A stretch of 64,000 nucleotides of DNA from an uncultured Fretibacterium sp. (GTDB lineage Bacteria > Synergistota > Synergistia > Synergistales > Aminobacteriaceae). Of the stretch, positions 43,280 to 50,903 are shown in pieces. Made by a program: the position numbers and the translations under genes. Position 1 is the first letter of the stretch. Every line of letters starts with the position of its first letter. Location: the NCBI RefSeq assembly GCF_963548695.1, contig NZ_CAUUWA010000002.1:11557-75556 (forward strand), given 5' to 3'. The notes under the pieces are model-generated. The model saw nothing but the letters and a program-made list of their open reading frames with translations. It did no database searches and was not told the DNA's origin.

Positions 43280-43917
43280 TCGAGGCGGCAGTGGAGAAAA
43301 ACGTCGAGAAGAGCGTCGTCCAACCCAAAACGCAGGTCGTGGAGTTCTGGGACAACCTCGCGGAAAAGACGGAAGTCTCCGAGCCTGAAAAGGTCGCCGG
43401 GGAGAAAGCAGCCGCTTCATTTTGGGACGGTCTTGTTCAGGATGACGAAAGTTCCCCTGAAGTCGCAGACAAGAGCGAACTTGTAAAAAATTGCCCGCGA
43501 GAAAACGGCAAGTGGGAAAGCGAGCGCGGCGATTCAATATGGAAACCTGACCCCGATTATGTTCCCCAAAAAGCAAACCCGGAGGGTAAGCCATGGCGCG
43601 ATATCCTTGATAAGCACGATATCGACGGCATTACGTTCAAGGATGGCGAGCCCGATTTCAGCGAAATCAGCAAAGGTACGGTCGAAATCGAAGACTTCTC
43701 CGACAGCAGGTCCGACAACTTCGATAAGGCCGATATTGCGCTAGCCGAGCAACGGGGGTGTTCGCCGGAGGAAGTCGCGGATTGGCGCAAGGAAAACGGA
43801 TACACCTGGCACGAATGCAAGGACATGAAGACCATGCAGAAGGTTCCCTGTGAGGTGCACAACAACATTCCTCACAGCGGCGGCATCTCCGAGGCGAAGA
43901 AGGGAGCGGATAAATAA
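43276..43917 (+). CDS. WHH/HNH-type nuclease toxin
   Basis: 213 residues. The C-terminal 130 residues match the polymorphic-toxin nuclease of the HNH/ENDO VII group: YVPQKANPEGKPWRDILDKH, TVEIEDFSDSR, and the catalytic tail GYTWHECKDMKTMQKVP followed by EVHNNIPHSGG. The Trp-His and two downstream His would form the metal site. The N-terminal 75 residues hold two copies of an FWDNL/FWDGL motif separated by acidic linker, probably a targeting or docking segment. There is no signal peptide and no large carrier such as Rhs or CdiA. ATGA overlap with the ATPase gene. Confidence 0.82.
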   Translation: MIEAAVEKNVEKSVVQPKTQVVEFWDNLAEKTEVSEPEKVAGEKAAASFWDGLVQDDESSPEVADKSELVKNCPRENGKWESERGDSIWKPDPDYVPQKANPEGKPWRDILDKHDIDGITFKDGEPDFSEISKGTVEIEDFSDSRSDNFDKADIALAEQRGCSPEEVADWRKENGYTWHECKDMKTMQKVPCEVHNNIPHSGGISEAKKGADK

Positions 43918-44294
43918 TGAACAATGCTGTTTTCGGCGACCTCACTTTTAATACTGGCTGGAAGACGGAGACAGAGGTTACCCTGTTTGACAAGGCCTAT
44001 AAGATTGTTGTCAAGGTTAAAGCCTATCGTGAAACGGATGGCGTGACTGCCGGGCAGGAGTTGGCCTACTCCGATTTTTGCGAAAACAGGGCCGCCCGCC
44101 TGAACTCTATTGAAAAGTTGCTGTCGAATTATGCAAAAGATAAGGCAAAGGAGCGCTTTATCCCGCGAACACTGCTTTTTAACCGTGACGGCAGCTACGC
44201 TATGCTGCTGGATGACCGGGAAGATGAAGAAGGTGGCGTCGCCGTAACGCTTGCACCCGAAAGCGACGTCGTAGCACAGGACGATTACCTGTGA
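43917..44294 (+). CDS. Putative immunity protein (DUF6985-like)
   Basis: 125 residues. FGDLTFNTGWKTETEVTLFDKAYKIVVKVKAY, AYSDFCENRA..LNSIEKLL, and RDGSYAMLLDDREDEEGGVAV followed by PESDVVAQDDYL fit the DUF6985-type family often found next to polymorphic toxins (recognised from memory). It starts at the toxin stop, so the cognate immunity role is likely. Cytoplasmic. Confidence 0.72.
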   Translation: MNNAVFGDLTFNTGWKTETEVTLFDKAYKIVVKVKAYRETDGVTAGQELAYSDFCENRAARLNSIEKLLSNYAKDKAKERFIPRTLLFNRDGSYAMLLDDREDEEGGVAVTLAPESDVVAQDDYL

Positions 44295-44416
44295 TGGCCG
44301 ATTGGTTTCATCAGCGCTTCTCTGACGACAAGGCGCCGCTTGACCTTTCTGAAACAGAACGGATGAAGGAGGAGCAAATCTTTCATGGCAGCGGATCAAA
44401 AGCGGACAAGCTCTAA
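44294..44416 (+). CDS. Short coupled reading frame of 40 codons
   Basis: Begins MADWFHQRFSDDKAPLDLS within the stop of the immunity gene (TGATG) and runs into the first codons of the LRAT-fold gene. It also carries the AAGGAGGAG that serves the latter. No family recognised; it may be a real small protein or only a coupling device. Confidence 0.4.
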   Translation: MADWFHQRFSDDKAPLDLSETERMKEEQIFHGSGSKADKL

Positions 44417-45029
44417 GGAGCTCGAAAATGGCGATGTCATCAAAGTATGCAGAAAAACATTGTGGGGGTGGCTTCCCCTCTACGATCACTATGGAATCTA
44501 CGCGGAGGACACCGGCTCCGTCATTCACTACCAAGAACCCCAAAAGGGCGATGGCAAGGACTCCGAGGCTTCTGGAAGTTGTGTGGATTTTTGTGGAGAG
44601 GTTCGTGAGACCTCTCTGGAGGAGTTCTTGGGTGGAGCTGAAAGTTTTACCGTCTGTCGTTACCCCGAAAAGCAGCCGTTGTATCCTTTATGTTTTAGTA
44701 CAGAAACTTTTGAGGTGAGATCCGACACCATAAAAGACAGAGGAGCGCCAGCTAGGGAAGCCGTCCGAGAATCTCCCGGAGCGGAGGCGGTGAAAAAGGC
44801 GAGGAGCTGTATTGGAAAGCGGAGCTACAACTTGGCAAGGAACAATTGCGAGCACTTCGCCGTTTCGTGCCGATACGACTATCATGCCTCCGGACAGGTA
44901 CAGGGCTGGGCAGCGGCACTGGGCGCTGCCAGCATTTTCTTGGGCGCTGCCTTGTTGGGCATCTTGACAGGCGCTGGAAAAGATGGTTCAAGCGACTCTG
45001 GCAAAGACGAAACGGGAGGGCCTGCATGA
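44385..45029 (+). CDS. LRAT/NlpC-P60-like acyltransferase-fold protein with membrane tail
   Basis: 214 residues. LENGDVIKVCRKTLWGWLPLYDHYGIYAED has the family His. NLARNNCEHFAVSCRYDY holds the catalytic Cys in NCEHF. A hydrophobic C-terminus (WAAALGAASIFLGAALLGILTG) would anchor it. LRAT-fold proteins transfer acyl groups from phospholipids or act as thiol hydrolases. Its place after the toxin-immunity pair suggests a second effector or a membrane-modifying accessory. Its 3' end overlaps that of the convergent gene by about 40 nt. Confidence 0.8.
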   Translation: MAADQKRTSSKELENGDVIKVCRKTLWGWLPLYDHYGIYAEDTGSVIHYQEPQKGDGKDSEASGSCVDFCGEVRETSLEEFLGGAESFTVCRYPEKQPLYPLCFSTETFEVRSDTIKDRGAPAREAVRESPGAEAVKKARSCIGKRSYNLARNNCEHFAVSCRYDYHASGQVQGWAAALGAASIFLGAALLGILTGAGKDGSSDSGKDETGGPA

Positions 45030-45392
45030 CTGGATGAAGACCTTTTTGAGCTGCGCCCTGTAGGCTGGTGCGCCCATCACAAAGCGCACTCCCTGCTCCG
45101 TCGCGCTGCTCTTGAGGAGCTGCCGGTTCAGCTCGTCGATTCTGTCCGGCCGTCTGGACTGATCCAAGGCGATGCACTGCCGCTCGAGGCGGATAGCGTG
45201 CATCACATCGCCGTCTTGAGCGGCTTCGCGGAGAAGAATGGACATTTCATGGAGTGCATCGTTGAACTCCGTGCGCTCCTCGTTCTCGACAACAGTCTCA
45301 AAAATCGAGAGAACGTGATCGAAACGTTCTTCGCGTTCAGAAAGGATATCAATGTTCAAGCCATTCTTTTCCATAAGCCGCCACTGCGTCAT
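44988..45392 (-). CDS. Hypothetical protein, downstream half of a minus-strand pair
   Basis: 134 residues (128 if it starts at ATG 45374). Mostly helical: RFDHVLSIFETVVENEERTEF, LLREAAQDGDVMHAIRLERQ, DRIDELNRQLLKSS. No family recognised. Its start overlaps the end of the gene at 45349-45600, so the two are co-translated; size and arrangement recall toxin-antitoxin pairs but nothing in the sequence proves this. Confidence 0.5.
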   Translation of the reverse strand: MTQWRLMEKNGLNIDILSEREERFDHVLSIFETVVENEERTEFNDALHEMSILLREAAQDGDVMHAIRLERQCIALDQSRRPDRIDELNRQLLKSSATEQGVRFVMGAPAYRAQLKKVFIQSCRPSRFVFARVA

Positions 45393-45600
45393 CTAAGTTG
45401 TGACCGGATTTTTTGAGCCTTTCAATACCCCAGTCGGCTTTGAGTACCCTCGCTCGCGGCAGCGACAAAGGAATCTGAAAAGCGAGTTTGCCTGCAAGCT
45501 CCATATCACCGACCCTGACAGCAGCCGCAACTTGTTTTGCAATCTCCTTCCGTCGCTCATCGGACATCGTGGAGACAAAGGACGACTTGAAGTTCGACAT
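45349..45600 (-). CDS. Small hypothetical protein, upstream half of a minus-strand pair
   Basis: 83 residues from ATG 45600 with GGGAGG 8 nt upstream. SDERRKEIAKQVAAAVRVGDMELAG and RVLKADWGIERLKKSGHNLDDAVAAYGKE are helical. No family recognised. Convergent to the toxin island. Confidence 0.55.
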   Translation of the reverse strand: MSNFKSSFVSTMSDERRKEIAKQVAAAVRVGDMELAGKLAFQIPLSLPRARVLKADWGIERLKKSGHNLDDAVAAYGKEWLEH

Positions 45601-46155
45601 AAAGCGCACCTCCCAAACAGTTAAACCTCTTGTACAGACCGATTTTATCACAACCCCAAGGGTAACTTCGCAGGCTGGAGCAAGCCCGGGGACACCGGGC
45701 AGAAACAGCGAGAGTCATAGCCCCGCTTGTTTTCCGGCTTCTCGAGAAGCCGCGTCCCGGGGCGGTATGTCTTGTAAATCCAAAATTCCGGCCTTGGTGT
45801 ACAATAGCCGTAAGCTCCAAGCCGCAAGTCCCAAATGAAAGTCCAAATGGAAGGAGGAAGAGCCATGGCCGTATTCACATGACGCGTTTCGCATTCGCTG
45901 CACGGTGTGCACGTGTGCGCCACAGCGGGCGCTGCGAATCCGGCCCCCCGTCCCCGGCTCTTCCCTCGAAACGAACGCTCCTCCCTGTAGCCCGGCAGCC
46001 GGATCCCCGCATGGGCGGTCCCGTCCGACAAGGACAAAACCCCGCCGATGTCGCCCTGCGCTCAGCCCTCATCTCTACGGGCTGGAGCCGTGGCCCGTCC
46101 GTACCCCGATCCGTCCCGTTCCCGGGATGGGCTGTTCCGTTTGGAGGTATCCCGC
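45601..46155 (+). promoter_or_regulatory. Leader of the TVP38 operon with MAVFT peptide
   Basis: A possible -10 TACAAT lies near 45800. AAGGAGG (45851-45857) precedes MAVFT-stop(UGA) at 45865-45882. TGCACGGTGTGCA follows at 45899-45911. This repeats the Phe-Thr-UGA plus hairpin arrangement of the minus-strand leaders. From 45601 to 45790 no gene is seen. From 45912 to 46140 is GC-rich without a supported gene; GGAGG at 46142 serves the next start. Confidence 0.55.
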
Positions 46156-46914
46156 ATGAGTGAAACGAAAAACGTACAAGACGCCGCCTCTGAGCCCGGA
46201 CAACCGGGAAAAACAGGCAAAAAATACGCCGGAAAGGCCGTCCTTCTGATTCTGTTCGCCGCGGCAATCGGGGCTTATTTCGTCTGGCCGCCGTACAGGG
46301 ACGTCATCGACTCCATCTTCTCGGCCTTCGCAACCGGCGATTTCGCCGCGGTGCGCAACTTCGTCGAACGTTACGGGACCATGGCCGCCGCGGTCTCCTT
46401 CCTCCTGATGGTCTTCCAGTCCATCGTGGCGCCGCTCCCGGCCTTCCTGATCACCTTCGCCAACGCCAACCTCTTCGGCTGGTGGCGGGGCGCCATCCTG
46501 TCCTGGTCCAGCGCCATGGCCGGCGCCGCAGTCTGCTTCTACATCGCCCGCATCCTCGGCCGCGACGTCGTGGAAAAGCTCTCCAGCAAGACCGGCCTGC
46601 GCTCCATCGACGCCTTCTTCGAGCGGCACGGGACCCAGAGCATCCTCATCGCCCGGCTCCTGCCGTTCATCTCGTTCGACATCGTCAGCTACGCGGCGGG
46701 CCTGACCTCCATGGGGTTCTGGTCCTTCTTCATCGCCACGGGCGTGGGGCAGCTTCCCGCGACGATCGTCTACTCCTACGTCGGAGGGATGCTGACGGGC
46801 GGGGCGAAGCTCTTCGTCACGGGGCTCCTGATCCTCTTCGCGCTCTCGATCCTGATCGTGCTGCTGAAGCAGGTCTACACGGAAAGAAAGAAACGTTCCG
46901 CCCCAAGCGCCTGA
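46156..46914 (+). CDS. TVP38/TMEM64 (SNARE-associated) membrane protein
   Basis: 252 residues from ATG 46156 with GGAGG 8 nt upstream. Membrane protein with the SNARE_assoc core: LPAFLITFANANLFGWWRGAILSWSSAMAGAAVCFYIARILG, then RLLPFISFDIVSYAAGLTSMGFWSFFIATGVGQLPATIVY. Relatives are lipid scramblases or proteins linked to selenite/metal handling. Coupled to the next TVP38 gene by ATGA overlap. Confidence 0.85.
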   Translation: MSETKNVQDAASEPGQPGKTGKKYAGKAVLLILFAAAIGAYFVWPPYRDVIDSIFSAFATGDFAAVRNFVERYGTMAAAVSFLLMVFQSIVAPLPAFLITFANANLFGWWRGAILSWSSAMAGAAVCFYIARILGRDVVEKLSSKTGLRSIDAFFERHGTQSILIARLLPFISFDIVSYAAGLTSMGFWSFFIATGVGQLPATIVYSYVGGMLTGGAKLFVTGLLILFALSILIVLLKQVYTERKKRSAPSA

Positions 46915-47591
46915 TGGGACGCTGGAGAAAACCGCTGGTCCTCCTGGGGATCGTGTTCGCCGTCCTCATTCTGGACCGGTACTATGGCTGGTCGGATTTT
47001 CTGTTGGGCCCGGGCGGCCTGGAGGCCCTGAGGGAAGCGGTGCGCAGGGATGTCCTGACGGCCTCGCTGATCTACATCGCGGCAACGACGGCGGGCTGCG
47101 TCCTGCTGGCCCTCCCGGGGGTGACCTTCGCGATCGTCGCCGGGCTCCTCTTCGGTCCCCTCCTGGGCGCCGTCCTCTGCCTGGCCGCGGCGACGATCGG
47201 GGCGGTCCTGGCCTTCCTGGCCGGCCGCTATTTCCTCAGGGACGCCGTCGCCCCCTGGGTGGAACGTAACCGGTATCTGAAGCGCGTCCTGTTCGAGGAC
47301 GTCGATCGCAGCGGCGTCGTGCTCCTGATGATCACCCGGCTGGTGCCGCTGTTCCCCTACAACCTCCAGAACTTCGCCTACGGGATCACGGGCATCGGAT
47401 TCTGGCCCTACACCCTTTACACGGCGCTCTTTCTGGCGCCTGGCGTGACCTTCTTCACCCTTGGGGCCGCGGGGCTGGGGGACGCGGAGAACCGGCGTTT
47501 CTACCTTATCCTGGCCGGGGCGTTGGCCGTCCTCGTCACGGCGGCGGGGCTCTACCTGAAACGACGCTACGTCGGGAAATCCGACGCCTGA
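46914..47591 (+). CDS. Second TVP38/TMEM64 membrane protein
   Basis: 225 residues. ALPGVTFAIVAGLLFGPLLGAVLCLAAATIGAVLAFLAGRYF, MITRLVPLFPYNLQNFAYGITGIGFWPYTLYT and FLAPGVTFFTLGAAG are the family blocks. It forms a tandem with the preceding gene, perhaps a heteromeric membrane complex. This second type is common next to mercuric- or arsenosugar-related genes in other bacteria (recalled). Confidence 0.85.
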   Translation: MGRWRKPLVLLGIVFAVLILDRYYGWSDFLLGPGGLEALREAVRRDVLTASLIYIAATTAGCVLLALPGVTFAIVAGLLFGPLLGAVLCLAAATIGAVLAFLAGRYFLRDAVAPWVERNRYLKRVLFEDVDRSGVVLLMITRLVPLFPYNLQNFAYGITGIGFWPYTLYTALFLAPGVTFFTLGAAGLGDAENRRFYLILAGALAVLVTAAGLYLKRRYVGKSDA

Positions 47592-47595
47592 CGCC

Positions 47596-48489
47596 ATGGG
47601 AATCCGCTCGAACGCGACCTCCCCGGCAAAGGGCCCCTTCCATCGGACCATGCGCTTTCACCAGCGCCTGGCCTTCTCGCCCCTCTTCTGCCGCGCCGTC
47701 GGGGCGGACGGTACCGTCGGGACAAAAAGGGGGCGGGCGAAACGCGTCTTCTTCCCGGGGTGCAGCCTCTCGGCCTACGCCCCGGGGCACGTCCTGGCGG
47801 CATGGCAGTACCTGCGCGAACGCATGGAGGGCGTCGGCGCGCTTCTCAAATGCTGCGGGAAGCCGCTGAAGCTCATGGCCATGACCGGGGAGTTCCGGAG
47901 GCGATTCGACACGGTGCGGCGCGACCTCGACCTCATGGGGGCGGAGGAGGTGATCGTGGCCTGCCAGAACTGCTACTCCATCCTCCGGCACTTCGACGAG
48001 GGCCGGAGGGTGCGCTCGTTCTGGACGATCCTGGCGGAGATGGGGCTTCCCGAGGGCAGCCGCGGCGGCGCGCGCGGCCTCGAGGTCTCGATCCAGGATT
48101 CCTGCGTCACCCGGGGCGTCCCGGAGATCTACGACGGCGTGCGCACCGTCCTCGGGGAGCTGGGGGCCACGGTCCGCGAGATGGAATATGCCCGGGACCG
48201 GGCGCGCTGCTGCGGCTGCGCCCCGATGATCGCGGCGGGCGACGTCGGGCTGGGATACGAGGCCATGAAGAAACGCGCGGCGGAGTCGCCGTGCGGGACG
48301 GTCGTCTCCTACTGCGCGTCGTGCCGCTCGGCCATGAGGACGGGGGGGCGGGAAAGCCTGCACCTCCTGGACCTGGTCTTCGGCGGAGACTGGACGGGCC
48401 GCCCCACGCCCCCGCCGGACCGGTCGCTTCGGAGCTGGCTCAACCGCTGGAGGACGAGGCGGCTTCTGGGGAATCTTCCCCTCCGGTGA
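47596..48489 (+). CDS. CCG-domain (HdrB/GlpC-like) Fe-S protein
   Basis: 297 residues with two Cys-rich CCG domains. First: VFFPGCSLSAYAPG, LLKCCGKPLK, VACQNCYSIL. Second: SIQDSCVTRG, RARCCGCAPMI, VVSYCASCRSAM. Each can bind a [4Fe-4S] or zinc site as in heterodisulfide reductase B. No flavin or membrane domain. It probably handles electrons or thiols for the surrounding pathway. Starts 4 nt after the TVP38 gene. Confidence 0.85.
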   Translation: MGIRSNATSPAKGPFHRTMRFHQRLAFSPLFCRAVGADGTVGTKRGRAKRVFFPGCSLSAYAPGHVLAAWQYLRERMEGVGALLKCCGKPLKLMAMTGEFRRRFDTVRRDLDLMGAEEVIVACQNCYSILRHFDEGRRVRSFWTILAEMGLPEGSRGGARGLEVSIQDSCVTRGVPEIYDGVRTVLGELGATVREMEYARDRARCCGCAPMIAAGDVGLGYEAMKKRAAESPCGTVVSYCASCRSAMRTGGRESLHLLDLVFGGDWTGRPTPPPDRSLRSWLNRWRTRRLLGNLPLR

Positions 48490-48561
48490 GCCCGCTTTCC
48501 GACTCGATTTTGTCTCTGGATTTCTACGGAAACGATCACGACACGAGGAGGTTTCACAACG

Positions 48562-48618
48562 ATGACGACGGAAAAGACGAACGCCTACTACGACGCCGAC
48601 GATTGGACCGCGTCATGA
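48562..48618 (+). CDS. 18-codon upstream frame coupled to the glycosyltransferase
   Basis: MTTEKTNAYYDADDWTAS, preceded by GAGGAGG, ends in TCATGA that holds the start of the next gene. The strong ribosome site belongs to this frame, so the glycosyltransferase is translated by reinitiation. It may be a leader peptide or the stub of a lost gene. Confidence 0.45.
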   Translation: MTTEKTNAYYDADDWTAS

Positions 48619-49340
48619 TCTCGATCGTCGTCCCCACCCTGAACGAGCGCGCGCGCATCACGGACCTGCTGGAGTCCCTGTCCGCCCTCCCCGGGGAGAA
48701 GGAGATCGTCGTCGCCGACGGAGGCAGTACGGACGGCACGGCCGAGGCGGCCGAGGCGTCGGCCTTCTCCGGCCGCGTCCGCGTCGTTCGCTGCGGCAGG
48801 GGCCGGGCCCTCCAGCTGAACGCGGGGGCCCGCGCCGCGCGGGGCAGCGTGCTGTGGTTCGTGCACGGGGACGCCCAAGTCGCCCCGTCGAGCCTCGCCG
48901 ATATCGCGCTCACCCTCTCGGAAGGCTGCGTCGGCGGGTTCTTCCGGCTCCATTTCTACGATGCGGACGACCGGTTCATGCGCTTCGTGGAGCGCACGTC
49001 CCACACGCGGGCCCGGCGCTTCGGCCTGATCTTCGGGGATCAGGCCCTGTTTTTGCGGCGGGACGTCTTCGACTCGCTCGACGGCTTCGCGCCCCTCGCC
49101 CTGATGGAGGACTGGGAGCTCGCGAGGCGCCTGCGTCCGCTGCACCGCAAAGGGCTGATCCGGGCGCTGGAGACGCCGGTGGGGACCTCGGCCCGGCGCT
49201 TCATCCGGAACGGCCGGCTGAGGACGCTGATGAAGATCCACACGATCAAGGCGCTCTACATCCTGGGGGTGCCGACCGAGACGCTGCGGACCCTCTACGA
49301 GGGGCGCCGCGGGGAGAAAGGACGCGATGCGAACCCATGA
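48615..49340 (+). CDS. Family 2 glycosyltransferase, arsenosugar-associated type (TIGR04283-like)
   Basis: 241 residues, cytoplasmic. ISIVVPTLNERARITDLLESL, IVVADGGSTDGTAEAA (nucleotide-sugar DxD region), RGRALQLNAGARAARGSVLWFVHGD, and GLIFGDQALFLRRDVFDSLDGF match the family NCBI names arsenosugar biosynthesis glycosyltransferase (from memory). No arsenite methyltransferase gene is seen here. Overlaps the next gene by ATGA. Confidence 0.8.
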   Translation: MISIVVPTLNERARITDLLESLSALPGEKEIVVADGGSTDGTAEAAEASAFSGRVRVVRCGRGRALQLNAGARAARGSVLWFVHGDAQVAPSSLADIALTLSEGCVGGFFRLHFYDADDRFMRFVERTSHTRARRFGLIFGDQALFLRRDVFDSLDGFAPLALMEDWELARRLRPLHRKGLIRALETPVGTSARRFIRNGRLRTLMKIHTIKALYILGVPTETLRTLYEGRRGEKGRDANP

Positions 49341-50035
49341 TGGAGACGAAGAGGACTGAAAAACGGGAAAAATCCGAGGCTCTGATCCTATTCTCCCGGC
49401 TGCCGATCGGCTCGGAGACCAAGACGCGCCTCTCGCCCCTGCTGGACGAAAGGCAGAGGGAGGCCCTGCACCGGAGCTTCTGGGCCGATGCGTTCGCCGC
49501 AGCCCTGGAGCTCCGGGACCGGGCGGACCTCTTCCTCTACTGGACGGGGAGCGGCCGGCCCGAGGCGTACTCCGCTCTGATCCCCGCCGCCCTCGAGCTC
49601 CGCGAACAGCGGGGCCGTACCCTCGGGGACCGGATGCTCGCCGCGGCCGGGGACGCCTTCGAGGCGGGGTACGAACGGGCGGCGATCGTCGGGACGGACA
49701 TCCCCCACATGCGGCCCGACAGCATCCGCAGGGCGTTCGACCTCCTGGCGGAGGCCGATGTCGTCCTGGGCCCGACCCCCGACGGAGGCTACTGGCTCAT
49801 CGGTCTGAAAAGGGCGATCCCGGAGCTCTTCGACATCTCCGCCCCATGGGGCAGCGGCGGCGTCCGGCTCGGCACACTGGAGCGGGCCCGAGAGCTGGGC
49901 TGCGTTTGCGCGGAGACGGACTCGTACCGGGACCTCGATACCCCGGACGACCTGCACGCCTTTCTGGAGGAACGGCACCCGTACGGCTCGGCGACCCGGG
50001 CCTGTCTGGAGGGCCTGCTCGGAGGATCCGTGTGA
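49337..50035 (+). CDS. GT-A fold transferase, TIGR04282-like partner
   Basis: 232 residues. LILFSRLPIGSETKTRLSPLL is the N-terminal signature, with QRGRTLGDRMLAAAGDAFEAG, AAIVGTDIPHMRPDSI, and VVLGPTPDGGYWLIGLKR. This nucleotidyltransferase-like family travels with the preceding one. Together they suggest attachment of a sugar to an arsenic or other soft-element compound; inferred from context only. Confidence 0.8.
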   Translation: MMETKRTEKREKSEALILFSRLPIGSETKTRLSPLLDERQREALHRSFWADAFAAALELRDRADLFLYWTGSGRPEAYSALIPAALELREQRGRTLGDRMLAAAGDAFEAGYERAAIVGTDIPHMRPDSIRRAFDLLAEADVVLGPTPDGGYWLIGLKRAIPELFDISAPWGSGGVRLGTLERARELGCVCAETDSYRDLDTPDDLHAFLEERHPYGSATRACLEGLLGGSV

Positions 50036-50096
50036 ACACAATTCAATTTCTGGATTACCTCCGGATGCGAGCTGTGATCAAACCCCAAAACGCTTC

Positions 50097-50117
50097 GGCC
50101 TCCCGGTAAGGGAGGCC
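50097..50117. terminator. Bidirectional terminator between convergent operons
   Basis: Perfect 8-bp stem GGCCTCCC / GGGAGGCC with a 5-nt loop between two convergent operons. T-rich flank is modest on both sides. Confidence 0.65.
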
Positions 50118-50144
50118 GTTCGTGCCCAGATGAAAGAATGGCAT

Positions 50145-50903
50145 TCAGGCCGTCTCCGCCCCCAGCAATTCCCGGACCTCACGGCAGAGCCGGACGAAAC
50201 CGCCGTCGGACCGCTCCCTGGGCCGGGGAAGCGGTACGGGGATATCGGCACGGATGCGGCCCGGCGAACCGCCCATCACCAGGAGGCGGTCCGCCAGCGT
50301 GACGGCCTCCTCCACGTCGTGGGTCACGAACAGGGATGTCCCCCTCGTGTCCCGCATCAGGGACAGGAACAGCCCCTGCATCTCCCCGCGGGTCAGCGCG
50401 TCCAGCGCGCCGAAGGGCTCGTCCATCAAAAGCACCTTCGACCTGAGAATCAGCACGCGGGCCAGCGCCACCCGCTGCTTCATCCCCCCGGAGATCTCCC
50501 GGGGAAGGCTGCCGCCGAAGGGCTCCAGGCCGACCTTCTCCAGGCAGCGGCGCACCTCCGCGTCACGGACCTTCCGAGGCATCGTCCGCATCACGCCGAA
50601 GGCAACGTTCTCCCGGACGGTCAGCCACGGAAAGAGGGCGTCCTCCTGGAACACCACGCACCGATCCGGACCCGGCCCCGCGATTCGCCCCCCTCCAACC
50701 TCCACGCTCCCGGAGTCGGGCGAAAGGAACCCGGCGACGAGGCGCAGCAGCGTGCTCTTGCCGCAGCCGCTCTTGCCGAGCAGGCACACCAGCTCCCCCT
50801 CGGCGACGTCGAGGTCCACCTCGGCCAGAACCTCCAGGGAGCCTCCTCCGTTTCGGAAGGTCTTCGAGAGGTTCCTCAGGGAGAGGATCGGACGCCCGCT
50901 CAT
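50145..50903 (-). CDS. TauB/SsuB-like ABC ATP-binding protein
   Basis: 252 residues from ATG 50903, overlapping the permease stop. Walker A GKSGCGKST, Q-loop FQEDALFPW, signature ISGGMKQR, Walker B VLLMDEPFGALD, switch VTHDVEE. Pairs with the next genes as a second TauABC-like importer, distinct from the sao one. Confidence 0.88.
   Translation of the reverse strand: MSGRPILSLRNLSKTFRNGGGSLEVLAEVDLDVAEGELVCLLGKSGCGKSTLLRLVAGFLSPDSGSVEVGGGRIAGPGPDRCVVFQEDALFPWLTVRENVAFGVMRTMPRKVRDAEVRRCLEKVGLEPFGGSLPREISGGMKQRVALARVLILRSKVLLMDEPFGALDALTRGEMQGLFLSLMRDTRGTSLFVTHDVEEAVTLADRLLVMGGSPGRIRADIPVPLPRPRERSDGGFVRLCREVRELLGAETA

Noticed and set aside
45912..46140. Possible poly-U attenuator in the TVP38 leader
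   Set aside because: GC-rich stems can be drawn but no T-tract follows; only the peptide-hairpin element was kept.
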